Notes: generated from the sequence alone by a model not told the origin. 60,784 nt of DNA from an uncultured Collinsella sp. (GCA_902496945.1 CABVDE010000006.1:1-60784); one strand, 5' to 3'. Shown: positions 46,760 through 54,797, counted from the first letter of the stretch. Program-made: numbers and translations.

Positions 46760-46828
46760 ACTCATTGGGGACAGACTTAAATGAGTACCCAATGAGCAGG
46801 TACTCATTTAAGTCTGTCCCCAATGAGT
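46760..46828. repeat. Perfect 29-bp palindrome with GGGGACAG core
   Basis: Arms 46760-46788 and 46800-46828 are exact inverted copies, separated by 11 bases. The arm contains GGGGACAGACTT. Not followed by a U-run. The next 240 bases to the transporter gene contain no gene; a possible TATTAT -10 lies at 46986. Confidence 0.92.
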
Positions 46829-47068
46829 TGTTTGGATAACTATTATTGGATATTTTTAGCGGAGTACTCGAATTTAGCGCCGCGCTTTCGCATAAAAGGT
46901 GGCGTTCTCGTATCGAGTTTGTAACATTCGGGTTTCTAAACGGGTTCAACAGGGCGTTTTGAGGGTGGCTCGTTTACGCAAACGGTATTATGAGAAATCC
47001 AAAAGAGCTTACAGCGACTCGGGGCGCAAGTGTCCCGGTTTTATGGCAGATTAGGAAGGAAATCGTTC

Positions 47069-47800
47069 ATGTCCGACATGATTCAAATCAAAGGACTTAA
47101 CAAATACTTCGGAGACCTGCATGTTCTGAAGGACATCGACCTTACCGTCAAGGCTGGCGAGAAGGTCGTCATCATCGGGCCGTCGGGTTCGGGTAAGTCG
47201 ACCCTCATCCGTTGCGTCGATTACCTCGAGGAGCCCACTTCGGGTGAGGTCATCATCGACGGCACGCCGCTCACCAAGAAGAATCACCTAGAGATGGCCC
47301 GCAAGTACAGCTCCATGGTATTCCAGCAGTTCAACCTCTATCCCAACATGACGGTGCTCGGCAACCTTACGCTTGCTCCCATCAAGCTGCAAAAGAAGAG
47401 CAAGGAAGAGGCGACCAAGACGGCCATGGCCGCGCTCGAGCGCGTCGGCCTTGCTCAGAAGGCCGGCGAGTATCCGCAGAACCTCTCGGGTGGTCAGCAG
47501 CAGCGTGTGGCCATCGCCCGCGCCCTGTGCACCAAGCAGCCCATCATTCTCTTTGACGAGCCGACCTCCGCGCTCGACCCCGAGATGGTCCAGGAGGTGC
47601 TCGACGTTATGGTCGAGCTCGCGCAGGAGAACATCACCATGATCTGCGTCACGCACGAGATGGGCTTTGCGCGCCAGGTGGCCGACCGCGTCGTGTTTAT
47701 GGACGATGGCCAGATTCTGGAAGAGGGCACGCCCGATCACTTCTTCGAGAACCCGGAGAATCCGCGTTGCCGCGACTTCCTGTCCAAGATTCTTCATTAA
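47069..47800 (+). CDS. glnQ: Polar amino-acid ABC transporter ATPase (GlnQ type)
   Basis: 243 residues. Walker A GPSGSGKST, signature LSGGQQQR, Walker B ILFDEPTSALDPE and H-loop THEMGFA are intact, with the GlnQ/HisP-type family spacing. Powers import of glutamine or a similar polar amino acid with the binding protein and two permeases that follow. The ATG at 47069 follows AGGAAGG; a longer in-frame start at 47030 is unlikely. Confidence 0.93.
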   Translation: MSDMIQIKGLNKYFGDLHVLKDIDLTVKAGEKVVIIGPSGSGKSTLIRCVDYLEEPTSGEVIIDGTPLTKKNHLEMARKYSSMVFQQFNLYPNMTVLGNLTLAPIKLQKKSKEEATKTAMAALERVGLAQKAGEYPQNLSGGQQQRVAIARALCTKQPIILFDEPTSALDPEMVQEVLDVMVELAQENITMICVTHEMGFARQVADRVVFMDDGQILEEGTPDHFFENPENPRCRDFLSKILH

Positions 47801-47925
47801 TTACCGGCTCGTTTATTCGTTTTGATTTCGTATGCGGCTCACCGCATCGAGATATGCCGAAAGGGTTCGGCAGCACGGCGGCTGCGTCGCCTTGCAATGT
47901 GTATCACATGGAAGGGGTACCAACA

Positions 47926-48792
47926 ATGGATATGTCTCGTCGTCAGTTTTTGCAGGTAGCCGGTATGGGCATCCTGAGCGTTGCCGGCATGGGCACGCTC
48001 GCTGGCTGCGGTTCGAGCAGCGATGGCAAGTCCGGTTCCGCCAGCGGCAGCAGCGACTCCAAGCTCGCCGCCATCAAGGACCGCGGTAAGCTCAAGTGCG
48101 GCGTCAAGAAGGACGTTATCGGCTACGGCTATCTCGACACCAAGACCAAGAAGTATGAGGGCCTCGAGATCGACCTGTGCTACCAGATTGCCGCTGCCGT
48201 CCTGGGTGTCTCGTATGACGAGGCCGTCGAGAAGGAGCTCTGCGAGTTCACCGACGTTACGCCCAAGACCCGTGGCCCGCTGATCGACAACGACCAGCTC
48301 GACATCATCGCCGCTACCTACACCATCACCGACGAGCGCAAGAAGAGCTGGGACTTCTCGACCCCGTACCGCACCGATCACGTCGGTATCCTGATCAAGA
48401 AGAAGTCCGGTATGACCAAGATGGCCGACCTCGACGGCAAGATCATCGGCGTCTCCCAGGGTTCCACCACCAAGGACTTGGTACTCCAGATGCTCAAGGA
48501 TCAGGGCGTCGACGCCACGCCCGAGTTCAAGGAGTTCCCGGACTACCCGTCCATCAAGAGCGCCCTGGACGCCGGCAACATCGACGCCTTCGCCATGGAC
48601 CGCTCCACGCTCAAGGGCTACACCACCGACGACTGTGAGCTCCTGGAGCCCGAGGTTGAGTTTGGCGCCCAGGACTACGGCGTGGCCACCAAGAAGGGCA
48701 GCGACCTGTCCAAGACCGTCGACGACACCGTCAAGAAGCTCAAAGAGGACGGCTGGCTCGACGAGGAATACACCAAGTGGGACCTGCTCTAA
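47926..48792 (+). CDS. Polar amino-acid ABC transporter substrate-binding lipoprotein
   Basis: 288 residues. The signal has a twin-arginine-like start (MSRRQFLQVAG) and a lipobox (LAGC), so it should be lipid-anchored after export, possibly by Tat. Family 3 solute-binding fold: KYEGLEIDLCYQIAAAV, ITDERKKSWDFSTPY, GVSQGSTTKDLV. Captures glutamine/glutamate or a related amino acid for the permeases; the exact ligand is not readable. The ATG at 47926 follows GGAAGGGG at about 8 bases. About 125 bases separate it from the ATPase gene. Confidence 0.93.
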   Translation: MDMSRRQFLQVAGMGILSVAGMGTLAGCGSSSDGKSGSASGSSDSKLAAIKDRGKLKCGVKKDVIGYGYLDTKTKKYEGLEIDLCYQIAAAVLGVSYDEAVEKELCEFTDVTPKTRGPLIDNDQLDIIAATYTITDERKKSWDFSTPYRTDHVGILIKKKSGMTKMADLDGKIIGVSQGSTTKDLVLQMLKDQGVDATPEFKEFPDYPSIKSALDAGNIDAFAMDRSTLKGYTTDDCELLEPEVEFGAQDYGVATKKGSDLSKTVDDTVKKLKEDGWLDEEYTKWDLL

Positions 48793-48843
48793 CGTAAGCT
48801 CATTGCCATCGTGACCAGCGCGATTGGCGCTTGCGATGGCCGT

Positions 48844-48877
48844 AAATCGCCCGGATGCCCGTGCGTCCGGGCGATTT
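48844..48877 (+). terminator. Hairpin between binding protein and permeases
   Basis: Near-perfect stem (AAATCGCCCGGA paired to TCCGGGCGATTT) and a short U-rich tail. It probably lowers permease expression relative to the binding protein. Confidence 0.7.
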
Positions 48878-48906
48878 GTTAGGAAAGATAGGAAGGAACG
48901 CTCGTC

Positions 48907-49653
48907 ATGCTCGATGGACTCCTCGATCCCATGCGATGGCAGATGACCTTTAGCGAGATGGATAGCTTTTGGGATGGCTTTTTCGTCACGCTGCAGGTTG
49001 TGGTTGCCGGCTTGGCGCTCTCGCTGATTCTGGGCACGCTGCTGGGTGTGTTTTCTACCACGCGCTCCCGCGTGCTGCGCGCGATTAGCCGCGTGTACGT
49101 TGAGTTCTACCAGAACACGCCGCTGCCCGTTCAGGTGTTCTTTATGTACATGGCGGGCCCTCAGCTGCTTCAGGCCATTACGGGGGCGGACAACCCCGTG
49201 CGCATTTCCTCGTTTGCGCTCGGCTTTTTGGGCGTGGGCCTGTATCACGCCGCCTATGTGTCCGAGGTTATCCGTACGGGTATCGAGGCGGTGCCGCGCG
49301 GTCAGATGGAGGCAGCGCTCTCGCAGGGCTTTAGCCGTGTGCAGGCGTATCGCTACATCATCCTGCCGCAGACCTTTAAGGTCATCCTGCCTCCGCTGTG
49401 CAACCAGGCGCTCAACCTGGTCAAGAACACATCCGTGCTTGCGCTTATCGCCGGCGGCGACCTGATGTACAACGCCGACGGCTTTGTCTCGACCTATGGC
49501 TACCTGCAGGGTTATATCCTGGCATGCGCGATGTACTTTATCATCTGCTTCCCGCTGGCGCTGCTCGTCCAATGGCTCGAGCGCCGCTCTAAGCTCCGTC
49601 CCCGCGCCAAGGTGATTCCCGGCGTGACCGATGTTGCCGCAAAGGAGGCGTAA
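48907..49653 (+). CDS. Amino-acid ABC transporter permease (first)
   Basis: 248 residues with about five helices. The EAA-type loop that contacts the ATPase is present (EAALSQGFSRVQAYRYIILPQ). His/Glu/Gln-type permease family (YVEFYQNTPLPVQVFF). Acts with the second permease as the transport channel. Starts 6 bases after GGAAGGAACG-type sequence. Its stop is followed 3 bases later by the next gene. Confidence 0.93.
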   Translation: MLDGLLDPMRWQMTFSEMDSFWDGFFVTLQVVVAGLALSLILGTLLGVFSTTRSRVLRAISRVYVEFYQNTPLPVQVFFMYMAGPQLLQAITGADNPVRISSFALGFLGVGLYHAAYVSEVIRTGIEAVPRGQMEAALSQGFSRVQAYRYIILPQTFKVILPPLCNQALNLVKNTSVLALIAGGDLMYNADGFVSTYGYLQGYILACAMYFIICFPLALLVQWLERRSKLRPRAKVIPGVTDVAAKEA

Positions 49654-49656
49654 GCG

Positions 49657-50304
49657 ATGCAGATTTTCAATGCCGATAACCTGAGCTTTATCATGCTCGG
49701 CTTTGCAAAGACGCTCGAGATTTCGTTCTTTGCCATCATCTTCTCCATCATCCTGGGCACCGTGCTCGCAATGATCAAGCAGTACTGCAGGGGCAAGCTT
49801 CGCCCGTTTTCGATTTTGGTGAGTGCCTATATCGAGCTGTTCCGCTGCACGCCCAACCTGCTGTGGATCCTGTTTATTTACTTCACCGTCAAGGGCGACG
49901 ACGTAGTGATTTCGGTTTTGGCCTTTACGATCTTTACTTCGGCGGTTATGGCCGAGATCATTCGTGGCGGCTTTAACTCGATTCCCAAGAGCCAGTTTGA
50001 GGCGGCACAGAGCCAGGGCTTTGGCTTCTTTGCGACGATGCGCATGATCATCCTGCCGCAGACGTTTAAGACCATCATCCCGGCACTCTTTAGCCAGTGC
50101 ACGACGGTGATTAAGGACTCCTCGTATCTCGCGGGCATTAACGTCGCCGAGTTTATGTACTCCACCAAGGTCGTTATGGCACAGACCTCGGAGCTTTCGC
50201 AGGTGCTTGCCCTGTACGGCTTTACCTTCGCGATGTACTTTATCCTCAACTTTGGCATCTCCCTGCTGGTCCGCGCATATCAGCGCCGTGCAGTAGCCGC
50301 ATAA
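49657..50304 (+). CDS. Amino-acid ABC transporter permease (second)
   Basis: 215 residues, same family as the preceding gene (IELFRCTPNLLWILFIYF; EAAQSQGFGFFATMRMIILPQ loop). Two different permeases imply a heterodimeric channel. The ribosome site AAAGGAGG lies inside the end of the first permease gene, so the genes are coupled. A palindrome begins in its stop codon. Confidence 0.93.
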   Translation: MQIFNADNLSFIMLGFAKTLEISFFAIIFSIILGTVLAMIKQYCRGKLRPFSILVSAYIELFRCTPNLLWILFIYFTVKGDDVVISVLAFTIFTSAVMAEIIRGGFNSIPKSQFEAAQSQGFGFFATMRMIILPQTFKTIIPALFSQCTTVIKDSSYLAGINVAEFMYSTKVVMAQTSELSQVLALYGFTFAMYFILNFGISLLVRAYQRRAVAA

Positions 50305-50334
50305 TGTGACAAAGGGACAGTCCCTTTGTCACAT
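50304..50334. repeat. 31-base near-perfect palindrome at the permease stop codon
   Basis: ATGTGACAAAGGGAC and GTCCCTTTGTCACAT flank a single A. The GGGAC-A-GTCCC centre matches other REP-like hairpins in the window. Confidence 0.88.
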
Positions 50335-50350
50335 AGAGAAAGGAATCGCG

Positions 50351-50974
50351 ATGAGCGATCTGGTGAACAAAAAGAGCCCCGTGGTCATTACCATCGCGCG
50401 TGACTTTGGTGCCGAGGGCCACGAGATTGGCCGTATCCTCGCCAACGAGCTGGGGATTCCGCTGTACGACAACGAGCTGCTGGTGCGCGCGTCGCTCCGT
50501 GCGGGCGAGTCGCTCGACAAGATGGCTGCCTACGACGAGCGCCTGGCCGTGGAGAACATGGCGTTTCTGCCCGACCGCTACGACGCACGTTCGTACTCGG
50601 ACAAGCTATTCCAGAAGATGAGCCAGGTGATTTTGGACCTGGGCGAGACCGAGAGCTGCATTATCGAGGGCCGTCTGTCCGATTACCTGCTGCGCAACAA
50701 CCCCAACCATATTGCCGTGCTGGTGACCGCTCCCTTTGAGGACCGCGTCGAGATTGTGCGCAAAAAGCGTGGCCTCAACAAAAAGAAGGGCGCCAAGCTG
50801 GTCAAGCAGCAGCAGAAGGCGCGCGAGGCGTTTTACAAGCGCTACAGCGCTGGCAAGTGGAAGATGACGAGTGGCAAGGATATCGTCGTCAACCGCGCCA
50901 AGCTCGGTCGTGAAGGCTGCAAGGACGTCATTGCCGCAGCCTACCGCTGCAAGGTAGCGCAGCTCGAAGGCTAA
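50351..50974 (+). CDS. Cytidylate kinase-like family protein
   Basis: 207 residues. Begins with VVITIARDFGAEGHEIGRILANEL, the P-loop-like start of the cytidylate kinase-like (Cytidylate_kin2) family, with ESCIIEGRLSDYLL and a Lys/Arg-rich lid (RKKRGLNKKKGAKLV). A nucleotide kinase role is family-based; these proteins are often encoded beside transporters and may be regulatory. The ATG at 50351 follows GAAAGGAATC; a longer ORF from 50306 runs through the palindrome and is unlikely. Confidence 0.85.
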   Translation: MSDLVNKKSPVVITIARDFGAEGHEIGRILANELGIPLYDNELLVRASLRAGESLDKMAAYDERLAVENMAFLPDRYDARSYSDKLFQKMSQVILDLGETESCIIEGRLSDYLLRNNPNHIAVLVTAPFEDRVEIVRKKRGLNKKKGAKLVKQQQKAREAFYKRYSAGKWKMTSGKDIVVNRAKLGREGCKDVIAAAYRCKVAQLEG

Positions 50975-50980
50975 CCGACC

Positions 50981-51024
50981 AAAACCACCACAAAGGTGCC
51001 TACGCCTTTGTGGTGGTTTTTGTT
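50981..51024 (+). repeat. REP-like hairpin, CAAAGG family, copy 2; acts as a terminator
   Basis: Perfect 16-bp stem (50981-50996 with 51005-51020), loop TGCCTACG, then TGTTTT. Placed directly after the kinase-like gene. Confidence 0.88.
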
Positions 51025-51076
51025 TTAGGCGGAGGGGAAGGCCTTGACGGCAGTGCCTATCCTCGTCTTTAGCAAA

Positions 51077-51294
51077 ATCTCAATCTATAACACCAAGCCA
51101 GATATTTGGGCTCCAGGTGTTACAGATTGAGATGAACAGTCCAGGCGTCAACCTGACGTCTTGATCTGTAACGCGTAGCGAGGAATTTGGTCTCTAACTG
51201 TTACAGATTGAGACAAAGCGGAGGCGGCTGGCGCAATATCTCGATCTGTAACAACTACAAGGCTCAACGGGCTCCAGGTGTTACAGATCGAGAC
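51077..51294. repeat. Array of three related hairpins (TCTC.ATCTGTAAC family)
   Basis: Units at 51077-51133, 51158-51214 and 51239-51294, spaced about 81 bases. Each has arms near TCTCAATCTGTAAC and GTTACAGATTGAGA. Base changes between units are matched by changes in the opposite arm or become G-U pairs. Loops differ, except that units 1 and 3 share GGGCTCCAGGTGTTACAGAT. No ORF in this 450-bp convergent gap. Confidence 0.88.
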
Positions 51295-51317
51295 AAAACG
51301 ATCGACCAGACCCCAAA

Positions 51318-51352
51318 ACCACCGCAAAGGTGCCTGTCCCCTTTGCGGTGGT
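51318..51352. repeat. REP-like hairpin, CAAAGG family, copy 3
   Basis: ACCACCGCAAAGG pairs with CCTTTGCGGTGGT, loop TGCCTGTCC. Compared with the copy at 50981, an A-T pair has become G-C. Confidence 0.88.
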
Positions 51353-51365
51353 CGATGGCCGGCAT

Positions 51366-51404
51366 AAAAAAGTCCCCGCCGGGCGTGAGCTCGACGGGGA
51401 CTTT
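51366..51404 (-). terminator. Rho-independent terminator of the NfnAB operon
   Basis: On the minus strand AAAGTCCCCG pairs with CGGGGACTTT, followed by TTT. Confidence 0.88.
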
Positions 51405-51432
51405 GCCGTGTAATGGCTAGCTCTGCGGGTGA

Positions 51433-52842
51433 TTACTCGCCCAGCAGGCTTTTGGTGATGGAAGCGGCGGCCTTCTTGCCGGCGCCCATCGCCAGAATGA
51501 CCGTAGCGGCACCGGTGACGATGTCGCCGCCGGCCCAGATGCGGGGATCGGTGGTCTGGCCGGTCTCCTCGTCGGCGATGATGTAGCCCCACTTGTTGAG
51601 CTCCATCTTGCCGCCGATCTTGGCAGCGAAGGGGTTGGCGTTGGTGCCGATAGCCGAGATCGCGACATCGCAGGGGATCTCCTCGATGGCGCCCTCGATG
51701 GCAACCGGACGACGGCGGCCGGACTCGTCGGGCTCGCCGAGCTCCATCTTCTGGACCTTGACGGCACACACGGAGCCGTCCTCGCCAGCGACAAACTCGA
51801 GTGGGGAGACGAGCGGCAGGACCTCGACGCCTTCGGCCTTAGCGTGGTGCAGCTCGGCGCGACGGCAGGGCATCTCGTCCTCGGTACGACGATAGGCGAT
51901 GATGGCGTGCTCGGCGCCCAGACGCTTGGCGGTACGGACGGCGTCCATAGCCACGTTGCCGCCACCAAAGACGACGACGTTCTTGCCGTGCTTGGTGGGG
52001 GTGTCGTACTCGGGGAACTTGTTGGCCTTCATCAGGTTCACGCGGGTGAGGTACTCGTTGGCGAAGAAGACGTTGGGCAGGTTCTCGCCGGGGACGTTGA
52101 GGAACTTGGGCAGGCCGGCACCGGTCGCCACGTAGATGGCGTCGAAGCCCTGCTCGAACAGCTCCTCGGCCGTGGCCATGTTGCCCACGACGGAGTTGTA
52201 CTCGAACTTGACGCCCATGTCCTCCAGGCCGTCAATCTCGCGCTTGACGACCGCCTTGGGCAGACGGAACTCGGGGATGCCGTAGACCAGCACGCCGCCG
52301 CCGGTGAAGAAGGCCTCGAAGACGGTGACGTCAAAGCCGTTACGGGCGAGCTCGCCGGCGCAGGTGATGCCGGACGGGCCGGAACCGACGACGGCGACCT
52401 TCTTGCCGCATCTGGGGGCCATCTTGGGCGTGGAGGCGAGCTCGGGGCGGTCACCCAGGAAGCGCTCGAGCTGGCCGATGGCCACGGGCTCGGACTTCTT
52501 ACCACGGATGCACTTGCCCTCGCACTGGTTCTCCTGCGGGCAGACGCGGCCGCAGATGGCGGGAAGCATGGAGTCCTCGCGGATGGTATCGAGGGCGCCG
52601 CCGAAGTCCTTCTCGCGGATCTGCTCGATAAAGCGGGGGATGTTGATGTTGACGGGGCAGCCCTCAACACAGAACGGCTTCTTGCAGTTGAGGCAGCGCT
52701 CGGCCTCGGCCAGCGCCATCTCCTCGGTGAAGCCCTTGTCGACGGGGCGGAAGTCGCAGGCGCGCTCGGCGGCCGGCTCCTCGTTATCGGGGGTGCGGGG
52801 CGACTTCATATCGGCAACGAAACGACCGTTAACTAGTGGCAT
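51433..52842 (-). CDS. gltA: NADPH-dependent glutamate synthase-like flavoprotein (GltA/NfnB type)
   Basis: 469 residues. Two cysteine clusters near the N-terminus (CLNCKKPFCVEGCP, then CGRVCPQENQCEGKC) fit 4Fe-4S sites, followed by an FAD domain (VAVVGSGPSGITCAGELA) and an NADPH domain (VVVFGGGNVAMDA). Often named glutamate synthase small subunit, but no large subunit is here; instead it overlaps a partner flavoprotein by 10 bases. The pair matches NfnAB (SudAB), the electron-bifurcating NADH-dependent ferredoxin:NADP+ oxidoreductase, which I judge more likely. Confidence 0.93.
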   Translation of the reverse strand: MPLVNGRFVADMKSPRTPDNEEPAAERACDFRPVDKGFTEEMALAEAERCLNCKKPFCVEGCPVNINIPRFIEQIREKDFGGALDTIREDSMLPAICGRVCPQENQCEGKCIRGKKSEPVAIGQLERFLGDRPELASTPKMAPRCGKKVAVVGSGPSGITCAGELARNGFDVTVFEAFFTGGGVLVYGIPEFRLPKAVVKREIDGLEDMGVKFEYNSVVGNMATAEELFEQGFDAIYVATGAGLPKFLNVPGENLPNVFFANEYLTRVNLMKANKFPEYDTPTKHGKNVVVFGGGNVAMDAVRTAKRLGAEHAIIAYRRTEDEMPCRRAELHHAKAEGVEVLPLVSPLEFVAGEDGSVCAVKVQKMELGEPDESGRRRPVAIEGAIEEIPCDVAISAIGTNANPFAAKIGGKMELNKWGYIIADEETGQTTDPRIWAGGDIVTGAATVILAMGAGKKAAASITKSLLGE

Positions 52843-53672
52843 GCGCAGCTCTTTTCCTCATAGGCCTTGAGGGACTCGCCCTCTTCGGAACGGTAAGCGG
52901 CCTGGCGGGCACGAAGGTCATCCCAGTCGACCAGGGTGGCATCGAAGTCGGGGCCGTCGACGCAGGCGAACTTGGTCACGCCGCCCACCTCGACGCGGCA
53001 GCAGCCGCACATGCCGGTACCGTCAACCATGATGGGGTTGAGCGACGCGGTGATGGGGGTTTCGTACTTCTGGGCGGTGAGGGTCGAGAACTTCATCATC
53101 GGAACGGGGCCGACGCAGAAGACCTGGCTCACGGCCTTGTCCTGCAGCAGGCGCTCCAGCGGAGCGGTGACAACGCCCTGCTCGCCGTAGGAGCCGTCGT
53201 CGGTGGTGATGTGGATGTGGTCCTCGTCGAGGAGCTCGCGGAACTGATCCTCCATGAGCAGGAGGTCCTTGGTGCGGGCTCCCATGATGGCGTGCACCTC
53301 GTGGCCGGTCTCGACCAGGTGCTTGGCGACCGGGAAGGCAATTGCCAGGCCGACGCCGCCGCCAATGACGGCGCAGGGGCCCTCGGCCATCTCGGTGGGA
53401 ACGCCCAGCGGGCCCACGACGTCGCGCAGCGACTCGCCGGCCTCGTAGGTGGACAGCATCTCGGTGGTCTTGCCGATCACCATGAAGATGAACTCGACCC
53501 AGCCCTCGTCACCGTTCCAGCCGGCCAGGGTAAACGGGACACGCTCGCCCGTCTCGTTGGCGCGAACCATGAGGAACTGTCCAGCGTGCGCATGTTTGGC
53601 GATTGCAGGCGCCTCGATGCGGAACTTGAACACCTTCTCCGAGAACTGCGTCTTCTCCAGGATCTTATACAT
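52833..53672 (-). CDS. NfnA-type FAD/NAD-binding subunit
   Basis: 279 residues. FAD region HAGQFLMVRANETGERVPFTLAGW, NAD region GPCAVIGGGVGLAIAFPVAKHL, and near the end the 2Fe-2S motif GMCGCCRVEVGG with a later FACVDGPDFD. Family name: sulfide/dihydroorotate dehydrogenase-like FAD/NAD-binding protein. It forms the NfnAB complex with the gene that follows (overlap 10 bases), exchanging electrons between NADH, ferredoxin and NADPH. First gene of the minus-strand operon. Confidence 0.93.
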   Translation of the reverse strand: MYKILEKTQFSEKVFKFRIEAPAIAKHAHAGQFLMVRANETGERVPFTLAGWNGDEGWVEFIFMVIGKTTEMLSTYEAGESLRDVVGPLGVPTEMAEGPCAVIGGGVGLAIAFPVAKHLVETGHEVHAIMGARTKDLLLMEDQFRELLDEDHIHITTDDGSYGEQGVVTAPLERLLQDKAVSQVFCVGPVPMMKFSTLTAQKYETPITASLNPIMVDGTGMCGCCRVEVGGVTKFACVDGPDFDATLVDWDDLRARQAAYRSEEGESLKAYEEKSCACH

Positions 53673-53848
53673 AGAACCCCTCTCTTGTTAGGGCGACCGA
53701 ACCGTGCCTCCACGGAAATGGACGGCAGCCCGAATAAAACCGTACGTGCACAGGCGCTGTGCAGACATACGGTGCAAATTATACCCTCATGAACATGTTG
53801 CTTACGTGTATCTTTGGCAGGCGGGAAAAGTGATCCAGCACAAAGAGG

Positions 53849-53875
53849 CAGGTTTATTTTGGCGGGTTTTATCAG
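53849..53875. repeat. Repeat of the TTTATTTTGG family, copy 2
   Basis: AGGTTTATTTTGGCGGG matches the element at 41107 and, inverted, the one at 53995. The stretch 53673-54031 has no gene; it holds this repeat, a terminator and the copy at 53995. Confidence 0.7.
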
Positions 53876-53885
53876 CTAAAACGAC

Positions 53886-53927
53886 AAAAGGGGCCGGCCT
53901 TGCATATTGGTGAGGCCGGCCCCTTTT
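53886..53927. terminator. Bidirectional terminator-like hairpin
   Basis: AAAAGGGGCCGGCCT and AGGCCGGCCCCTTTT pair perfectly (53886-53900 with 53913-53927). The surrounding T and A tracts fit termination in either direction. Confidence 0.85.
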
Positions 53928-53994
53928 GGGGTGTTGGGTATGTATGGCGGCACAGGGTTTATTGCGATGCGGCCGCTGCGGCGTTTTCGCATAT

Positions 53995-54033
53995 AAAACC
54001 TGCCAAAATAAACATTCCTTTTTGGTAGGTTTT
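53995..54033. repeat. REP-like hairpin at the pth stop codon, TTTATTTTGG family, copy 3
   Basis: AAAACCTGCCAAAA pairs with TTTTGGTAGGTTTT with one G-U pair, the same stem as at 41086. It overlaps the pth stop codon at 54032-54034. Confidence 0.8.
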
Positions 54034-54661
54034 AGTGCTTGCCGTTGGCAGAGGCGGAGCCGTTGACGTGGTCGCGGGCATAGATTACGCCGTGCACAAT
54101 CGCCAGGCCGGCGGCGTCGGCGGCGCGGGCGCAGGTGTCCTGGAAGTCCTCGGCCTCGCGGGCGCGCAGCTGCTTGAGCACATAGTCTGCCACGGCCATC
54201 TTGCCGGGAGGGTTGCCGATGCCGGTGCGGATGCGACTGAAGTCGCGGCTACCCATCTTGTCGATGATGGAGCGCAGGCCGTTGTGGCCGGCGTGGCCAC
54301 CGCCCACCTTAACACGTACGTCGCCGGCGGGAATGTCGAGCTCATCGTGGATTACGAGCAACTCCTCGGCTTTGATCTTGTACTCGCGGCAGAGCTTGGA
54401 GATGGGGCCACCCGAGGTATTCATATACGACTGCGGCTTGACCAGCACGATCTGGCGCTTGCCGCCCTCTTCCTCGGCATCGTTGATATTGATGAGCGCG
54501 ACCTCGGCGCCTGCCTGGTTTTTCCAGTACGTGACGCCGGCCTGACGGGCCAGCTCGTCGATTGCTTTAAAGCCGGCGTTGTGGCGGGTCTCGGCATATT
54601 CCTCGCCTGGGTTGCCAAGTCCGGCAACCATGCGAATCTTGAGCGGCTGTGCAGCTGCCAT
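54032..54661 (-). CDS. pth: Peptidyl-tRNA hydrolase
   Basis: 209 residues. GLGNPGEEYAETRHNAGF holds the catalytic His in RHNAGF; VKPQSYMNTSGG, VIHDELDIPAG and GGGHAGHNGLRSI complete the family pattern. Releases tRNA from peptidyl-tRNA that has dropped off ribosomes. The ATG at 54661 follows GAAAGGAAGCAC. The C-terminal extension is short and Ala/Ser-rich. It is convergent with no plus-strand gene; the AT-richer island starts beyond its upstream region. Confidence 0.97.
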   Translation of the reverse strand: MAAAQPLKIRMVAGLGNPGEEYAETRHNAGFKAIDELARQAGVTYWKNQAGAEVALININDAEEEGGKRQIVLVKPQSYMNTSGGPISKLCREYKIKAEELLVIHDELDIPAGDVRVKVGGGHAGHNGLRSIIDKMGSRDFSRIRTGIGNPPGKMAVADYVLKQLRAREAEDFQDTCARAADAAGLAIVHGVIYARDHVNGSASANGKH

Positions 54662-54734
54662 GTGCTTCCTTTCGTCGATTTGTCGCCTGCTATGGTGAGC
54701 GACTCGGCTCTTGCTGTCAAACGGAAAGGAAATG

Positions 54735-54797
54735 ATGAAACAAGGCTTATCTGCGAGGCAAAGCTGGGCAAAAATGCAGATTCACCATATTGTGTGA
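54735..54797 (+). CDS. Possible 20-residue peptide before the island
   Basis: Short ORF MKQGLSARQSWAKMQIHHIV behind AAAGGA at good spacing for the second ATG (54735). Basic N-terminus, few features. It could be a leader or signal peptide gene for the island, or chance; nothing else supports it. Confidence 0.2.
   Translation: MKQGLSARQSWAKMQIHHIV

Noticed and set aside
51077..51294. Possible CRISPR array at the three hairpin units
   Set aside because: Only three units, long imperfect palindromes with unequal loops, no constant-length spacers and no cas gene in the window.
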